The position numbers and the translations under genes are program-made. This document shows positions 34,224 to 46,546 of a stretch of 64,000 nucleotides of DNA, piece by piece. The number at the start of each line of letters is the position of its first letter. The first letter of the stretch is position 1. This stretch comes from an uncultured Oscillospiraceae bacterium (GTDB lineage: Bacteria; Bacillota; Clostridia; Oscillospirales; Oscillospiraceae): contig CABSMJ010000001.1 in assembly GCA_902478785.1 (NCBI GenBank), positions 248,001-312,000 on the forward strand, in the 5' to 3' direction. A model generated the notes under the pieces. It had not been told where the DNA came from, did not search any database, and saw only the letters and a list, made by a program, of their open reading frames with translations.

Positions 34224-35717
34224 CTATCTCCGGCGCCGTCCGGGACGGCCCCGTCCGTCGGCCACCGCCACCACATGGCCCGGCAGAGGCGGCGGCGCGG
34301 AGGCCAGCTTCCGCACCGGTACCTTTTGCTGGGGCGCAGGGCCCTTCTCCCCTGCCGGTGTCTCCTTGGAGGGCCCGGGGCGCCGGGTTTCAGCCGGCGC
34401 GGCCCCAGAGAGCTGAACCGGGCTCTTCCGGTCCCCGGCGCCGCCCCGCTTCTCCTGTGTGCCCCTTCTCCGGCGCCGTCCGCCGGAGCGCTCCGGAGCC
34501 TGCTCCGGCTGAGCGGCGGTCTCCCGGGCAGGCCTCTCCTCCCGCCGCCGGGGCGGACGCTCCGCCTTGGGCGTGGGGGCAAAGATCTCCATGGGCCAGG
34601 GGTGGTCCTCCACCTGGGGGATCTTCTTGCCGATGAGTTTTTCGATGTCTTTGAGCATCCCCAGCTCGTCATAGCAGCAAAAGCTGATGGCCAGGCCGCT
34701 GTGGCCCGCCCGGCCCGTGCGGCCGATGCGGTGGACATAGGTCTCCGGCACGTTGGGCAGATCGAAGTTGATGACCAGAGGCAGCTGGCTGATGTCGATG
34801 CCCCGGGCGGCGATATCCGTGGCCACCAGCACCCGAATCTCCCCGCTTTTGAAGCTTTCTAAGGCCCGGACCCGGTTGCTCTGGCTCTTGTTGCCGTGGA
34901 TGGCCATGGCGGCGATGTCCGCCCGGCCCAGCTCCTTCACCACCCGGTCCGCCCCGTGCTTGGTGGCGGTGAACACCAGCACTGTCTGTTCCTGGCGCTG
35001 CTGCAAAAGCCACACCAGAAGGCGGCGCTTGTTGGCCTTGTCCACCCGGTAGAGCCGCTGCTCGATGGCGTCCACCGTAGAGGACTGGGGCGTCACCTCC
35101 ACCCGCACCGGGTCGTGGAGGATGGTCCCGGCCAGCTCGGCGATCTCCCGGGGCATGGTGGCGGAAAAGAGCAGGGTCTGGCGCTTCTGGGGCAACCGGG
35201 TAATGACCTTGCGCACGTCGTGGATAAAGCCCATATCCAACATCCGGTCCGCCTCATCCAGCACGAAGATCTCCAGACTTCCCAGGTCCACATGACCCTG
35301 GGCGCACAGGTCGTTGAGTCGGCCCGGGGTGGCCACCAGCACGTCCACGCCTCGCTCCAGGGCCTCCACCTGAGGCCCCTGGCCCACGCCGCCGAAAATA
35401 ACGGTGCTGCGCACGGGCAGGTACTTGCCGTACTGCTGGAAGCACTCCTGGATCTGCAGCGCCAGCTCCCGGGTGGGCGTCAGCACCAGGGCCCGGATGG
35501 GCCGGTGGCCCCGCTCCACCTTCCCCTGGAGCATCTGCAAAATAGGCACGGCGAAGGCGGCGGTCTTGCCGGTGCCGGTCTGGGCGCAGCCAACCAGATC
35601 CCGGCCCGCGAGCACTGGCGGGATGGCCTGGGCCTGGATGGGCGTGGGCTCCCGATACCCCAATTCATTCACCGCCCGCAGCAGGGCGGGCAGCAATCTC
35701 AAGTCTTGAAATTTCAT
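34224..35717 (-). CDS. DEAD-box RNA helicase (RhlE/CshA-like) with basic tail
   Basis: 497 residues. Motifs in order: F and Q motif (about 3-28, EPTPIQAQAIP), Walker A AQTGTGKT, PTRELALQ, TPGRL, DEAD in VLDEADRMLDMGF, SAT in LLFSATMPRE, then VATDIAARGIDI and HRIGRTGRAG. The C-terminus from about 375 is low-complexity Arg/Pro/Gly/Lys, typical for RNA-contact tails of RhlE-type helicases. It unwinds structured RNA in ribosome assembly or decay. The ATG at MKFQDLRLLP is used because the upstream ATGs lack a ribosome site. It has its own promoter. Confidence 0.93.
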   Translation of the reverse strand: MKFQDLRLLPALLRAVNELGYREPTPIQAQAIPPVLAGRDLVGCAQTGTGKTAAFAVPILQMLQGKVERGHRPIRALVLTPTRELALQIQECFQQYGKYLPVRSTVIFGGVGQGPQVEALERGVDVLVATPGRLNDLCAQGHVDLGSLEIFVLDEADRMLDMGFIHDVRKVITRLPQKRQTLLFSATMPREIAELAGTILHDPVRVEVTPQSSTVDAIEQRLYRVDKANKRRLLVWLLQQRQEQTVLVFTATKHGADRVVKELGRADIAAMAIHGNKSQSNRVRALESFKSGEIRVLVATDIAARGIDISQLPLVINFDLPNVPETYVHRIGRTGRAGHSGLAISFCCYDELGMLKDIEKLIGKKIPQVEDHPWPMEIFAPTPKAERPPRRREERPARETAAQPEQAPERSGGRRRRRGTQEKRGGAGDRKSPVQLSGAAPAETRRPGPSKETPAGEKGPAPQQKVPVRKLASAPPPLPGHVVAVADGRGRPGRRRR

Positions 35718-35754
35718 CGATTTTCTTCCACTTTCTTTTGTCATAATAGGAGCT

Positions 35755-35783
35755 AGTATACACGCTTTCCTCCGCAAAAGCAA
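35755..35783 (-). promoter_or_regulatory. DEAD-box helicase promoter
   Basis: TTGCTT, 17 bases, TATACT on the minus strand; leader about 30-40 bases. Confidence 0.65.
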
Positions 35784-35814
35784 ACGCTTTCCGGCCCCCT
35801 CTGCGGCCCCCGCT

Positions 35815-35854
35815 GTAAAAACAAGGGAGCGGCCGATCCTTCCGGCCGCTCCCT
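35815..35854 (-). terminator. Terminator of the ECF S-component gene
   Basis: AGGGAGCGGCCG pairs with CGGCCGCTCCCT; on the minus strand TTGTTTTTA follows. Confidence 0.85.
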
Positions 35855-35895
35855 GCGGTATGATTTTTGCTTTCCTGGACAGGATGCCCTCTGTC

Positions 35896-36459
35896 TCAGG
35901 CCCGGACGGCCCGGGGCATGTTGGCGGTCATGCCGGCCCGGTCCAGACCCAGCACCAGCAGCGGGATCAGCACCAGCTGCACGATGATGCCGGGGATGGC
36001 GGTGGTGAAGGCACCGGCCACGAAGGCGGAGAAGGGAAACTCCGTATTCTGCAGGCCGGACAGGACGAATTTCACCACGCCCCACACCACACGGCCGGCC
36101 AGCATGGCGCTCACCAGGGACACATAGATGTTGCCGGTGCGCCGGGGCAGGCGGCTGTACAGAAGCCCCGCCACCGCGCCGTAGGTGGCCAGCTCAAAGG
36201 CCATGGGGATGGCGGTCCAAAGGGGCGGCATAGAGAACAGGGCCAGCCGCAGCAGTGGCGCCACCACGCCCACCGCCAGGGCCCAGGGCCAGCCGCACAA
36301 AAAGCCGCACAGCAGCACCGGCAGGTGCATGGGGCAAAGGGCGCTGCCGATCTGGGGAATCTGACCAGTCAAAAAGGGCAGCACCAGGGCCAGCGCCAGG
36401 CACACGGCGGCATAGACCAGCTTGCGGACGGGGCTAGGATTTTTTTGCGTTGCTTGCAT
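35896..36459 (-). CDS. ECF transporter S component, substrate unknown
   Basis: 187 residues, six hydrophobic segments covering residues 15-180. Features are the N-terminal LVYAAVCLALALVLPFLTG, the segment SALCPMHLPVLLCGFLCG and VAPLLRL; the last two match a common Clostridia ECF S-component subfamily. S components bind a vitamin or similar micronutrient and work with the shared EcfA/A'/T module, not encoded here. GGGAGG precedes the ATG (MQATQKNPS); upstream in-frame sequence belongs to the structured leader. Control is probably by that leader. Confidence 0.82.
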   Translation of the reverse strand: MQATQKNPSPVRKLVYAAVCLALALVLPFLTGQIPQIGSALCPMHLPVLLCGFLCGWPWALAVGVVAPLLRLALFSMPPLWTAIPMAFELATYGAVAGLLYSRLPRRTGNIYVSLVSAMLAGRVVWGVVKFVLSGLQNTEFPFSAFVAGAFTTAIPGIIVQLVLIPLLVLGLDRAGMTANMPRAVRA

Positions 36460-36482
36460 GTGAATGTTCCTCCCTCTGGGGC

Positions 36483-36520
36483 AAAAAAGGCGCCGCCCTC
36501 CTCCAGGAGAGCGGCGCCTT
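36483..36520 (-). terminator. Leader terminator before the S-component gene
   Basis: AAGGCGCCGC with GCGGCGCCTT on the minus strand, inner CTCC/GGAG pairing, then TTTTTTG, 24 bases before the ATG. Its place between promoter and start codon makes it an attenuator. Confidence 0.85.
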
Positions 36521-36627
36521 CCAGGCACCAATTTCAAACGTGATAAAAAGAGTTTTCCGCTCCGGCACCGAAGCGACGGAGCAAAGGCGGGACTTCTGTC
36601 CTCCGGGCGGCTTCCTGCCAGCCCGTA
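36521..36627 (-). ncRNA. Structured 5' leader, candidate riboswitch of unrecognised class
   Basis: About 107 bases from the predicted start site to the attenuator. Visible pairings on the minus strand are CGGGC/GCCCG with internal GGC-AGGAA-GCC, GGAC-AGAA-GTCC, and CTCCG/CGGAG. I compared it with TPP, FMN, cobalamin, THF, preQ1, lysine, SAM, ZTP and M-box consensus blocks from memory and saw no match. A vitamin-type S component downstream makes a ligand-sensing RNA plausible (inference). Confidence 0.5.
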
Positions 36628-36633
36628 ACGATG

Positions 36634-36662
36634 ATTATACCAAAAATTCCCGGGTCTGTCAA
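36634..36662 (-). promoter_or_regulatory. Promoter of the S-component leader
   Basis: Perfect TTGACA, 17 bases, perfect TATAAT on the minus strand. Confidence 0.85.
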
Positions 36663-36709
36663 TTCCAAGGCGGTCCTCACCTCTGCCCGGCCCGTCTGCC
36701 GGGGGCTTC

Positions 36710-37126
36710 TTACAGCTTCCCTTCCAGCACCCCCTGGATCTTATCCATAGCGTCCTCCAGCAGCCGGGAGGCGGGCACACCGCTGACCCCGGCGATCAGG
36801 GTCTCGCAGCGGTTGATGGGCACCAAGATGCGGACAGCCCGGCTCTGTCCCACGGCGGTGGCCATGGCCGGCGTCACCTCCCCCATCAGGGAGTCCGCCA
36901 CCACGATGCCCACAGGCCCCACGATGATGTCCGCCCGGCGGCAGGCCACCAGCACCGCGTTTTCCCCGGTGGCGCCCCGCTGGGCACCGCCCTTGAGTAG
37001 GTTGGCCGTGGCCGCGCTGTTGGTGCCCACCGCCAGCAGCTCCTCCTGGGGGAAGCGCTCGGCAATGGCCTTCACCAGCTGCCGGCCCAGCTTGCCCCCC
37101 TGTCCGTCGATCACCAAAATGGTCAT
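36710..37126 (-). CDS. DUF3842 family protein
   Basis: 138 residues. It begins MTILVIDGQGGKLGRQLVKAI, with a Rossmann-like GQGGxLG start, and contains LLAVGTNSAATANLLKGGAQRGATGENAV and VGPVGIVVADSLMGEVTPAMA, blocks I associate with DUF3842, widespread in Clostridia. The function is unknown; the N-terminus suggests nucleotide or cofactor binding. AAAGGAGAG precedes the ATG; the longer in-frame ATG lacks one. Confidence 0.78.
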   Translation of the reverse strand: MTILVIDGQGGKLGRQLVKAIAERFPQEELLAVGTNSAATANLLKGGAQRGATGENAVLVACRRADIIVGPVGIVVADSLMGEVTPAMATAVGQSRAVRILVPINRCETLIAGVSGVPASRLLEDAMDKIQGVLEGKL

Positions 37127-37167
37127 ATGTGCTCTCCTTTTGTTCGTTGTGCAGTTCATTCTTTTGT

Positions 37168-37196
37168 ATCATAGCATAAGCGTTTCCCGGCTGCAA
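37168..37196 (-). promoter_or_regulatory. DUF3842 gene promoter
   Basis: TTGCAG, 17 bases, TATGAT on the minus strand, about 40 bases before the ATG. Confidence 0.65.
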
Positions 37197-37334
37197 GCGG
37201 CGGCGCCGGGCCTCTCCCCCGCTGCCTTTTCGTCATTTTTCCCCAAAGTGTTTCTGTGTTGCAAACATTGCACGTTCTTTTTGTCATTCCAAACGGCTTT
37301 TTGTGTATTTTCTTCAAAATTTTCACAAAAAGGC

Positions 37335-37363
37335 TTGCATTTTTCAACCGGATTGACTATACT
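37335..37363 (+). promoter_or_regulatory. Promoter of the 43-residue protein
   Basis: TTGCAT, 17 bases, TATACT. Upstream to 37200 the gap (308 bases from 37127 to 37434) is unusually AT-rich and holds nothing else I can recognise. Confidence 0.7.
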
Positions 37364-37434
37364 TGTCGTAAAGATTTCGTTAAAAACAAAATCTAGTCTG
37401 TTAATTTATTGTTAATTCACAAGGAGGGTTCTCT

Positions 37435-37566
37435 ATGTCAAACGGTGGTTTCGCGATTCTGGGTATCGTTGTTTTGTTTGCGGCCTTCATGATTATTGAC
37501 AAGATCCTGGAGAAGAAGGGTCTTGGTCCCAAGAAGGAAGAGGACTCTCAGGACGTGGCACAGTAA
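37435..37566 (+). CDS. 43-residue single-helix membrane protein
   Basis: A short frame with strong AAGGAGGG eight bases before the ATG and its own consensus promoter. The product starts MSNGGFAILGIVVLFAAFMI, a transmembrane helix (about 5-22), then a charged tail with IDKILEKKGLGPKKEE. Codon choice (CTG, AAG, GAG, GTT) looks like that of well-expressed genes. No family is recognised. Promoter, ribosome site, composition and a following hairpin make a real small protein likely; its partner is unknown. Confidence 0.72.
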   Translation: MSNGGFAILGIVVLFAAFMIIDKILEKKGLGPKKEEDSQDVAQ

Positions 37567-37586
37567 CTTCACCTCTCCCCCTCACA

Positions 37587-37644
37587 CAAAAGAGCGGCCC
37601 CTTCCGGTCTTCCCCAAATGGGGAGCGCCGGAAGGGGCCGCTCT
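37587..37644. terminator. Long hairpin downstream of the small protein gene
   Basis: AGAGCGGCCCCTTCCGG pairs with its complement at the far end, with inner TCCCC/GGGGA. The T tract (TTTTGTG) is on the minus strand; on the plus strand it still forms a strong stem 24 bases after the small gene. Confidence 0.75.
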
Positions 37645-37664
37645 GTGCACAGAAAAAACGCAGG

Positions 37665-37698
37665 ACGGGCGGAACGGCCGCGAGGCCGTTCCGCCCGT
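37665..37698. terminator. Terminator of the carA-carB/dapF operon
   Basis: ACGGGCGGAACGGCC with its complement around a four-base loop; the minus strand ends CCTGCGTTTTTTC. It lies 22 bases past the stop. Confidence 0.8.
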
Positions 37699-37720
37699 TT
37701 GTTGCGATATAGGAACGCCT

Positions 37721-41754
<4,034 letters not shown>

Positions 41755-41755
<1 letters not shown>

Positions 41756-42819
41756 TACTGCTCACCGCCTTTCATCATGTCCACAAACCGGTCGAAAAGG
41801 AACGAGGTGTCCCGGGGGCCGGAGCAGGCCTCGGGATGGAACTGCACCGTAAAGGCCCGCAGCTCGGGGTAGTCGATGCCCTCGCAGGTGCCGTCGTTGG
41901 CGTTGATATAACGGACGGTACCGCAGGAGAGGGAATCGGCGTCCACGGCATAGCCGTGGTTCTGGCTGGTGATAAAGGTCCGGGTGCCCTTCACGTCCCG
42001 GACAGGCTGATTGACGCCCCGGTGGCCATACTTGAGCTTGAAGGTCTTGCCCTCCATGGCCAGAGCCGTCAGCTGATGGCCCAGGCAGATGCCGAACATG
42101 GGCACCTGGCCGATCAGGGCGCGGATCTGACGGATCTGATAGGTGTTCTCCGCCGGGTCGCCGGGGCCGTTGGAGAGCATCACGCCGTCGGGCTTGCCCT
42201 CCAGCACCTCCTCGGCGGAGGCGGTGCCCGGCAGCACCGTCACTTCACAGCCCCGCTTCTGCAGCTCCCGGATGATGTTGCGCTTGGCGCCGTAATCCAG
42301 CAGAGCCACCCGGTAGGCCATCTCCCCTTCGGCGGGGAACACCTCCGGGGCGCAGCGGGTAACAGAGGCCACCGCGTCCACGATGGCATACTCCCGCACG
42401 GGCTGGAGATCGTCAGGGATCTTGGAGCAGATGGTGGCGTTCATGACGCCGTGCTCCCGCAGGATGCGGGTCAGCTCCCGGGTATCGATGCCGCAGATGC
42501 CGGCCACGTTCTGGGCCTTGAGGTAGGCGTCCAGCGCATACTGGCTGCGGAAGTTGGAGGGGGTGTCGCACAGCTCCCGGACCACATAGCCCCGGACACA
42601 GCACCGGCCCTCAAAGTCCGGCTCGATGACGCCGTAGTTGCCGATGAGGGGGAAGGTCTGGGTGACGATCTGTCCGTAGTAGCTGGGGTCGGTCAACGTC
42701 TCCAGATAGCCGCACATACCGGTGGTGAACACCAGCTCACCTACGGCGTCGCCATCGGCGCCGATGCGCAGGCCCTCAAAGACCTGACCGTCGGCCAAAA
42801 CCAAGTATGCTTTCTCCAT
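41755..42819 (-). CDS. carA: Carbamoyl-phosphate synthase small subunit
   Basis: 354 residues. The N-terminal CPSase_sm_chain domain (1-135) is followed by a class I glutamine amidotransferase with nucleophile about C245 in MFGICLGHQLTALA and the His/Glu pair in QFHPEACSGP. It supplies ammonia to CarB. AAAGGGAG precedes the ATG; a GTG two codons earlier is the alternative. It shares a base with the carB start, giving coupled translation. Expression is probably attenuated by a pyrimidine-sensitive leader upstream. Confidence 0.96.
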
Positions 42820-42881
42820 AGCCACGCTCCCTTTTTTGAACTCGGATATTTCTCTTTTGCGGTGGATGCTTAAAAATGCCT

Positions 42882-42906
42882 AAAAAAATTTCGCCCTGGG
42901 CGAAAT
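42882..42906 (-). terminator. Attenuator terminator upstream of carA
   Basis: ATTTCGCCC pairs with GGGCGAAAT on the minus strand with TTTTTTTAGG after it, 63 bases ahead of the carA ATG. Confidence 0.75.
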
Positions 42907-42937
42907 CGATCTTGTATCGGGGACTGTCCCGGACCGG

Positions 42938-42951
42938 GACCTCTCCGCACC
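42938..42951 (-). promoter_or_regulatory. Candidate PyrR binding loop in the carAB leader
   Basis: GGTGCGGAGAGGTC on the minus strand agrees at 11 of 14 positions with the PyrR loop consensus ARUCCNGNGAGGYU. With the terminator just downstream it resembles pyr-operon attenuation by UMP/UTP. No pyrR lies in the window. Confidence 0.45.
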
Positions 42952-43011
42952 TTTCTCCAATTTTGACCGGAAAAGGGCGTACTCCTCCCCGAACTCTCTG
43001 AAACTTCTATT

Positions 43012-43040
43012 ATTATGCAACATTTTCCTCCAATAGTCAA
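43012..43040 (-). promoter_or_regulatory. carAB promoter
   Basis: TTGACT, 17 bases, CATAAT on the minus strand; leader about 185 bases to carA. The 447-base gap 42820-43266 holds this leader and the divergent promoter at 43168; I see no gene in it. Confidence 0.65.
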
Positions 43041-43167
43041 AGAGGATTCGTCTTACGAGTCCATAGAGTTTTGAGAAAAAGATTCTCCAAATTTGTGCAT
43101 TTTCACAGCCAAAAACTGTGCATAATGTCAAATAATTTTTAGGTTGCCTAACAAAAAATATGGTGTC

Positions 43168-43196
43168 TTTACAAATTGTAATCATCGTGTTAAAGT
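43168..43196 (+). promoter_or_regulatory. Promoter of the XRE/MBOAT/SGNH operon
   Basis: TTTACA, 17 bases, TAAAGT. A GCCGCCGG/CCGGCGGC hairpin at 43215-43239 lies in the leader without T tract, just before the ribosome site. Confidence 0.55.
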
Positions 43197-43266
43197 ATAC
43201 GGTACGTATTTTGAGCCGCCGGAGGGAACGCCCGGCGGCGTGTTGTGTGACAAAGGAGAAAGAAAT

Positions 43267-43947
43267 ATGAACTCCGACTTTTCCAAAAAGCTCTCCCTGC
43301 TGCGGCAGGAGCGGGGCGTCAGCCAGCGGACGGCGGCGGCGGACCTGGGCATCTCCCAGGCCCTGCTGAGCCACTATGAAAACGGCATTCGGGAGCCGGG
43401 ACTGCCCTTCGTGGTCCGGGCCTGCGACTACTATCACGTGTCCGCCGACTACATCCTGGGCCGGACGCTGTCCAAGGACGGGGCCATGATCGCCTCCGAC
43501 GAGGTCTACGACCCGGAGGCGGAGCGCACCGGGGTCCTGAAGGGCTCCGTGCTGGCCACGCTGCAGAATAAGCTCCTCTCCGGCGCCATCTCCGTGCTCT
43601 TCGACCTGCTGGGGCGCCTTGGCGACCGGGACGCGGTGAACGCGGCGGGGGCCTATCTGGGCAGCGCGGTGTACCAGCTCTACCGCCACCTGTACCGCTG
43701 TGCCGGCCGGAACGAGGACTATTTCAGCGCCGAGCCGGACCTTTTTACCCTGGACGCGGTCAGCGCCGACATGAAGCTCTCCCAGGTCCGCTACGCCCGG
43801 GCCCTGGAGCGCCAGCGCCAGGAGAAGAAGGAGTTCCCGGACCTGTCCGATGAACATCTCCACGAGGCCTATCCCGGCCGGTGCCAGAGCGTGACCCAGG
43901 TGCTCCATAACACCGACACCCGCCTGGGCGGCCTGATGAAGGAGTGA
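43267..43947 (+). CDS. XRE-family regulator with long C-terminal domain
   Basis: 226 residues. A classic XRE helix-turn-helix spans 5-65: LLRQERGVSQRTAAADLGISQALLSHYENG. The rest (70-226) is an unrecognised helical domain rich in Arg/Leu/Ala. AAAGGAG precedes the ATG. It is 10 bases before an O-acyltransferase gene and likely controls it and the following gene. Role of the extra domain unknown. Confidence 0.88.
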   Translation: MNSDFSKKLSLLRQERGVSQRTAAADLGISQALLSHYENGIREPGLPFVVRACDYYHVSADYILGRTLSKDGAMIASDEVYDPEAERTGVLKGSVLATLQNKLLSGAISVLFDLLGRLGDRDAVNAAGAYLGSAVYQLYRHLYRCAGRNEDYFSAEPDLFTLDAVSADMKLSQVRYARALERQRQEKKEFPDLSDEHLHEAYPGRCQSVTQVLHNTDTRLGGLMKE

Positions 43948-43957
43948 GGGACGGCCC

Positions 43958-45412
43958 ATGATCTTTCAGTCCTACGAGTTTTTGCTCTTTTTCGCCGTGA
44001 CGCTGGCGGTGTGCCTGCCGGCAGCCCGGCGCAGCGTGCCTGCGGCCAAGGCCCTGCTGACTCTGGCCAGCCTCCTTTTCTACCTGTGGGGCTTTGAGGA
44101 GAACGCCCTGCTGGGCTTCGTGGTACTGCTGGCGGGCAGCTGGGTGAGCTTTTCCGCCGGGCGGTATCTCACCGCTCGCCGTCAGCGCGACGGCAGCGCC
44201 AAGGCGGTCTTTATCCTGGCGCTGATCTGGCACATCGCCGTGCTGGTGGCCTTCAAGTACACCGGCTTCCTCACCGGCGGCGCAGTGAGCGTCCCCTTTG
44301 TGCCCCTGGGCCTGAGCTTTTTCACCTTCCAGCAGCTGTGGTATCTCAAGGAGATCTGGACAGGCCAGTTCATCCCCTCCCGCTGGAGCCTGAGCGCCGG
44401 GGTGGACTTCCCCCTCTTTTCCTTCTTCTTCCCCACGGTGTCCTCGGGGCCCATTTTGCGGCCCGGGGCTTTCTTCCCCCAGCTTTCGGACGGGCGCTTT
44501 CTCCACCCCACCTGGACCGATGCCGGGGCAGGGCTCTACGCCATCGTTCTGGGCTGCGCCAAGAAGATCCTGCTGGCGGACTCCTTCGGCGTCCTGGTGG
44601 GAAACGGCTACGCCCACCTGACGGAGCTGGACACCGTCTCCGCCTCCATGGTGGTGCTGGGCTATACCCTGCAGCTGTACTTTGACTTCTCCGGCTACTG
44701 CGATATGGCCGCGGGCCTGGCAAGGCTCCTGGGGATCCGCCTGCCGGTGAACTTCGACTCTCCCTACCGCAGTCTCAGCGTGGGCGAGTTCTGGAAGCGC
44801 TGGCACATCACCCTCACCACCTTCTTGCGGGAGTGCCTGTACTTCCCCCTGGGCGGCAGCAAAAAGGGCACCGCCCGGACCTATTGCAACATCCTCATCA
44901 TCTACCTGGTCAGCGGTCTGTGGCACGGTGCGGGCTGGACCTTTCTGCTGTGGGGCGCCCTCCACGGCCTGGCCCAGGTGGTGGAGCGACTGCTGGGCAA
45001 GCGCCGGGACAAGCTCCCCAAGTGGCTCCAGTGGGTACTGACCTTCGCCTTTGTCAACGTGGCCTGGGTATACTTCCGGGCCCCCAGCGTGGCGGAGGGC
45101 ACCGCGGTGCTGCGGGCGGTCTTCTCCCTGCACTTTTCCAAGCCCCAGGCCTGGCTCTCCGAGGGCATCTTCTCCAGCGAGCTGGAGGCGGTGCGCATCC
45201 TGCTGCCGGCTCTGGCGCCCTGGCGCAACGTCCTGGCGGTGGCGGCTCTGTTCCTGGTGGCCATGGTCATTGTTCTGTGGCCCCGGAACACCATCCGGCA
45301 GATGGACCGTTTCAAGCCCACCTTCTGGCGGGGGGCGGCGCTGTTCGTCCTGGCCATGTGGTCGGTGCTGTCCTTCTCCGGCATCACCCAGTTCATCTAC
45401 TCCAACTTTTAA
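43958..45412 (+). CDS. MBOAT-family membrane O-acyltransferase (AlgI/DltB-like)
   Basis: 484 residues with about ten hydrophobic segments. The MBOAT signature lies in the last third: FWKRWHITLTTFLRECLYFPLGGSKKG and the active-site histidine in YLVSGLWHGAGWTFLLWGALHG. Such proteins move acyl groups (often acetyl or D-alanyl) onto exopolymers or wall polymers at the outer membrane face. GAGGGA precedes the ATG. It pairs with the following SGNH-like gene, the normal AlgI/AlgJ-type arrangement. Confidence 0.92.
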   Translation: MIFQSYEFLLFFAVTLAVCLPAARRSVPAAKALLTLASLLFYLWGFEENALLGFVVLLAGSWVSFSAGRYLTARRQRDGSAKAVFILALIWHIAVLVAFKYTGFLTGGAVSVPFVPLGLSFFTFQQLWYLKEIWTGQFIPSRWSLSAGVDFPLFSFFFPTVSSGPILRPGAFFPQLSDGRFLHPTWTDAGAGLYAIVLGCAKKILLADSFGVLVGNGYAHLTELDTVSASMVVLGYTLQLYFDFSGYCDMAAGLARLLGIRLPVNFDSPYRSLSVGEFWKRWHITLTTFLRECLYFPLGGSKKGTARTYCNILIIYLVSGLWHGAGWTFLLWGALHGLAQVVERLLGKRRDKLPKWLQWVLTFAFVNVAWVYFRAPSVAEGTAVLRAVFSLHFSKPQAWLSEGIFSSELEAVRILLPALAPWRNVLAVAALFLVAMVIVLWPRNTIRQMDRFKPTFWRGAALFVLAMWSVLSFSGITQFIYSNF

Positions 45413-45427
45413 GGGGGGAAAATCGAC

Positions 45428-46465
45428 ATGGAAAAATCCTATCGGCGCTGGACCCTGGGACTGGTGGGCGCCATCCTGGCGGCCCTCGTCCTGTGCGCTG
45501 GCTTTGTCCGTGTGGTGGACCCTTTTTTCCACTACCGCAGTCCGGACCCGGAGGCGGAGGTCTGGTTCGATCAGCGCTATCAGACTGCGGGCCTCATTCG
45601 CAGCCAGGACTATGAGACCATCCTCATGGGCACCTCCCTGGCCGCCAACTACCGCCCGCTGTGGTTCGACGCCTTCTATGACACCTCCACCGTGAAGATC
45701 ACCTTCCCCAACGGCGGCTTCCACGAGTTCACCCAGGCCCTGGACTACGCCTACGAGACCCACGACGTCAAGCGGGTGATCTTCGGCCTGGACCCCAACA
45801 TCCTCTGCCGCAGCGTGGAAGAGGCCCCCGATGAGCTGCCCGCCTATCTCTACGACACCAACCCCTGGAACGACGGGCCCTACCTCTTCAACAAGGATGT
45901 GCTGATCCGGTCTCTCTATGTGCTGCGGGAAAAGGCGGCTGGCAACACCCAGGCCCTTCAGGACGCCTTTTTGTGGGACGGGGACGTGTTCTTTTCCAAG
46001 GAGCTGGCTCTGGCCAGCTATCCCCGGCCTGAGCCTACGGGCACTGTGGAACCGGCAGACGCCTTCTTAGACATCTGCCAGGAGAATCTCCAAGTGGTGG
46101 AGGGCTGGCTGGAGGCCCACCCGGACACGCAGTTCGTCTTTTACTACTCCCCTTACAGCATCCTCTTCTGGGACAAGATGCAGCGCCTGGGCCAGACCGA
46201 CGCCATGATCGAGATGCTCAAGTATGCCACGGCCCAGCTTCTGACCTATGACAACGCGGAGGTCCAGTGCTTTTTGACTGACACGGACATCATCACCAAC
46301 CTGGACAACTACGCCGACCACATCCATGTGGCCGGGCGCATCACCTACCGGATGGCCCAGGCCATGCCCGGCGGCGCCTACCGCTTAACGGAGAAAAATT
46401 ACGAGAGCAAACTGGACGCTCTGCGGGAATTTGTGGTAAACTACGACTACGACAGTATTTGGTGA
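45428..46465 (+). CDS. Membrane-anchored SGNH-hydrolase-like protein (AlgJ/DltD-type partner)
   Basis: 345 residues. An N-terminal helix (about 10-30: LVGAILAALVLCAGFVRVV) anchors the protein facing outward. The Ser motif of the SGNH fold is ILMGTSLAANYRP (about 65-77), with NYADHIHVAGR near 297-307 holding the Asp-x-x-His pair. It should cooperate with the MBOAT in acylating an exported polymer. It starts 15 bases after it. Assignment to AlgJ/AlgX or DltD is by architecture and context, not by close identity. Confidence 0.8.
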   Translation: MEKSYRRWTLGLVGAILAALVLCAGFVRVVDPFFHYRSPDPEAEVWFDQRYQTAGLIRSQDYETILMGTSLAANYRPLWFDAFYDTSTVKITFPNGGFHEFTQALDYAYETHDVKRVIFGLDPNILCRSVEEAPDELPAYLYDTNPWNDGPYLFNKDVLIRSLYVLREKAAGNTQALQDAFLWDGDVFFSKELALASYPRPEPTGTVEPADAFLDICQENLQVVEGWLEAHPDTQFVFYYSPYSILFWDKMQRLGQTDAMIEMLKYATAQLLTYDNAEVQCFLTDTDIITNLDNYADHIHVAGRITYRMAQAMPGGAYRLTEKNYESKLDALREFVVNYDYDSIW

Positions 46466-46546
46466 GCGCGCCCCCTGATGGGGCGCCTCTGACCTTTGAT
46501 TTGACGGCCCGCACCCATCGGGCCGGCCCAAGGAGGGTATCACACT

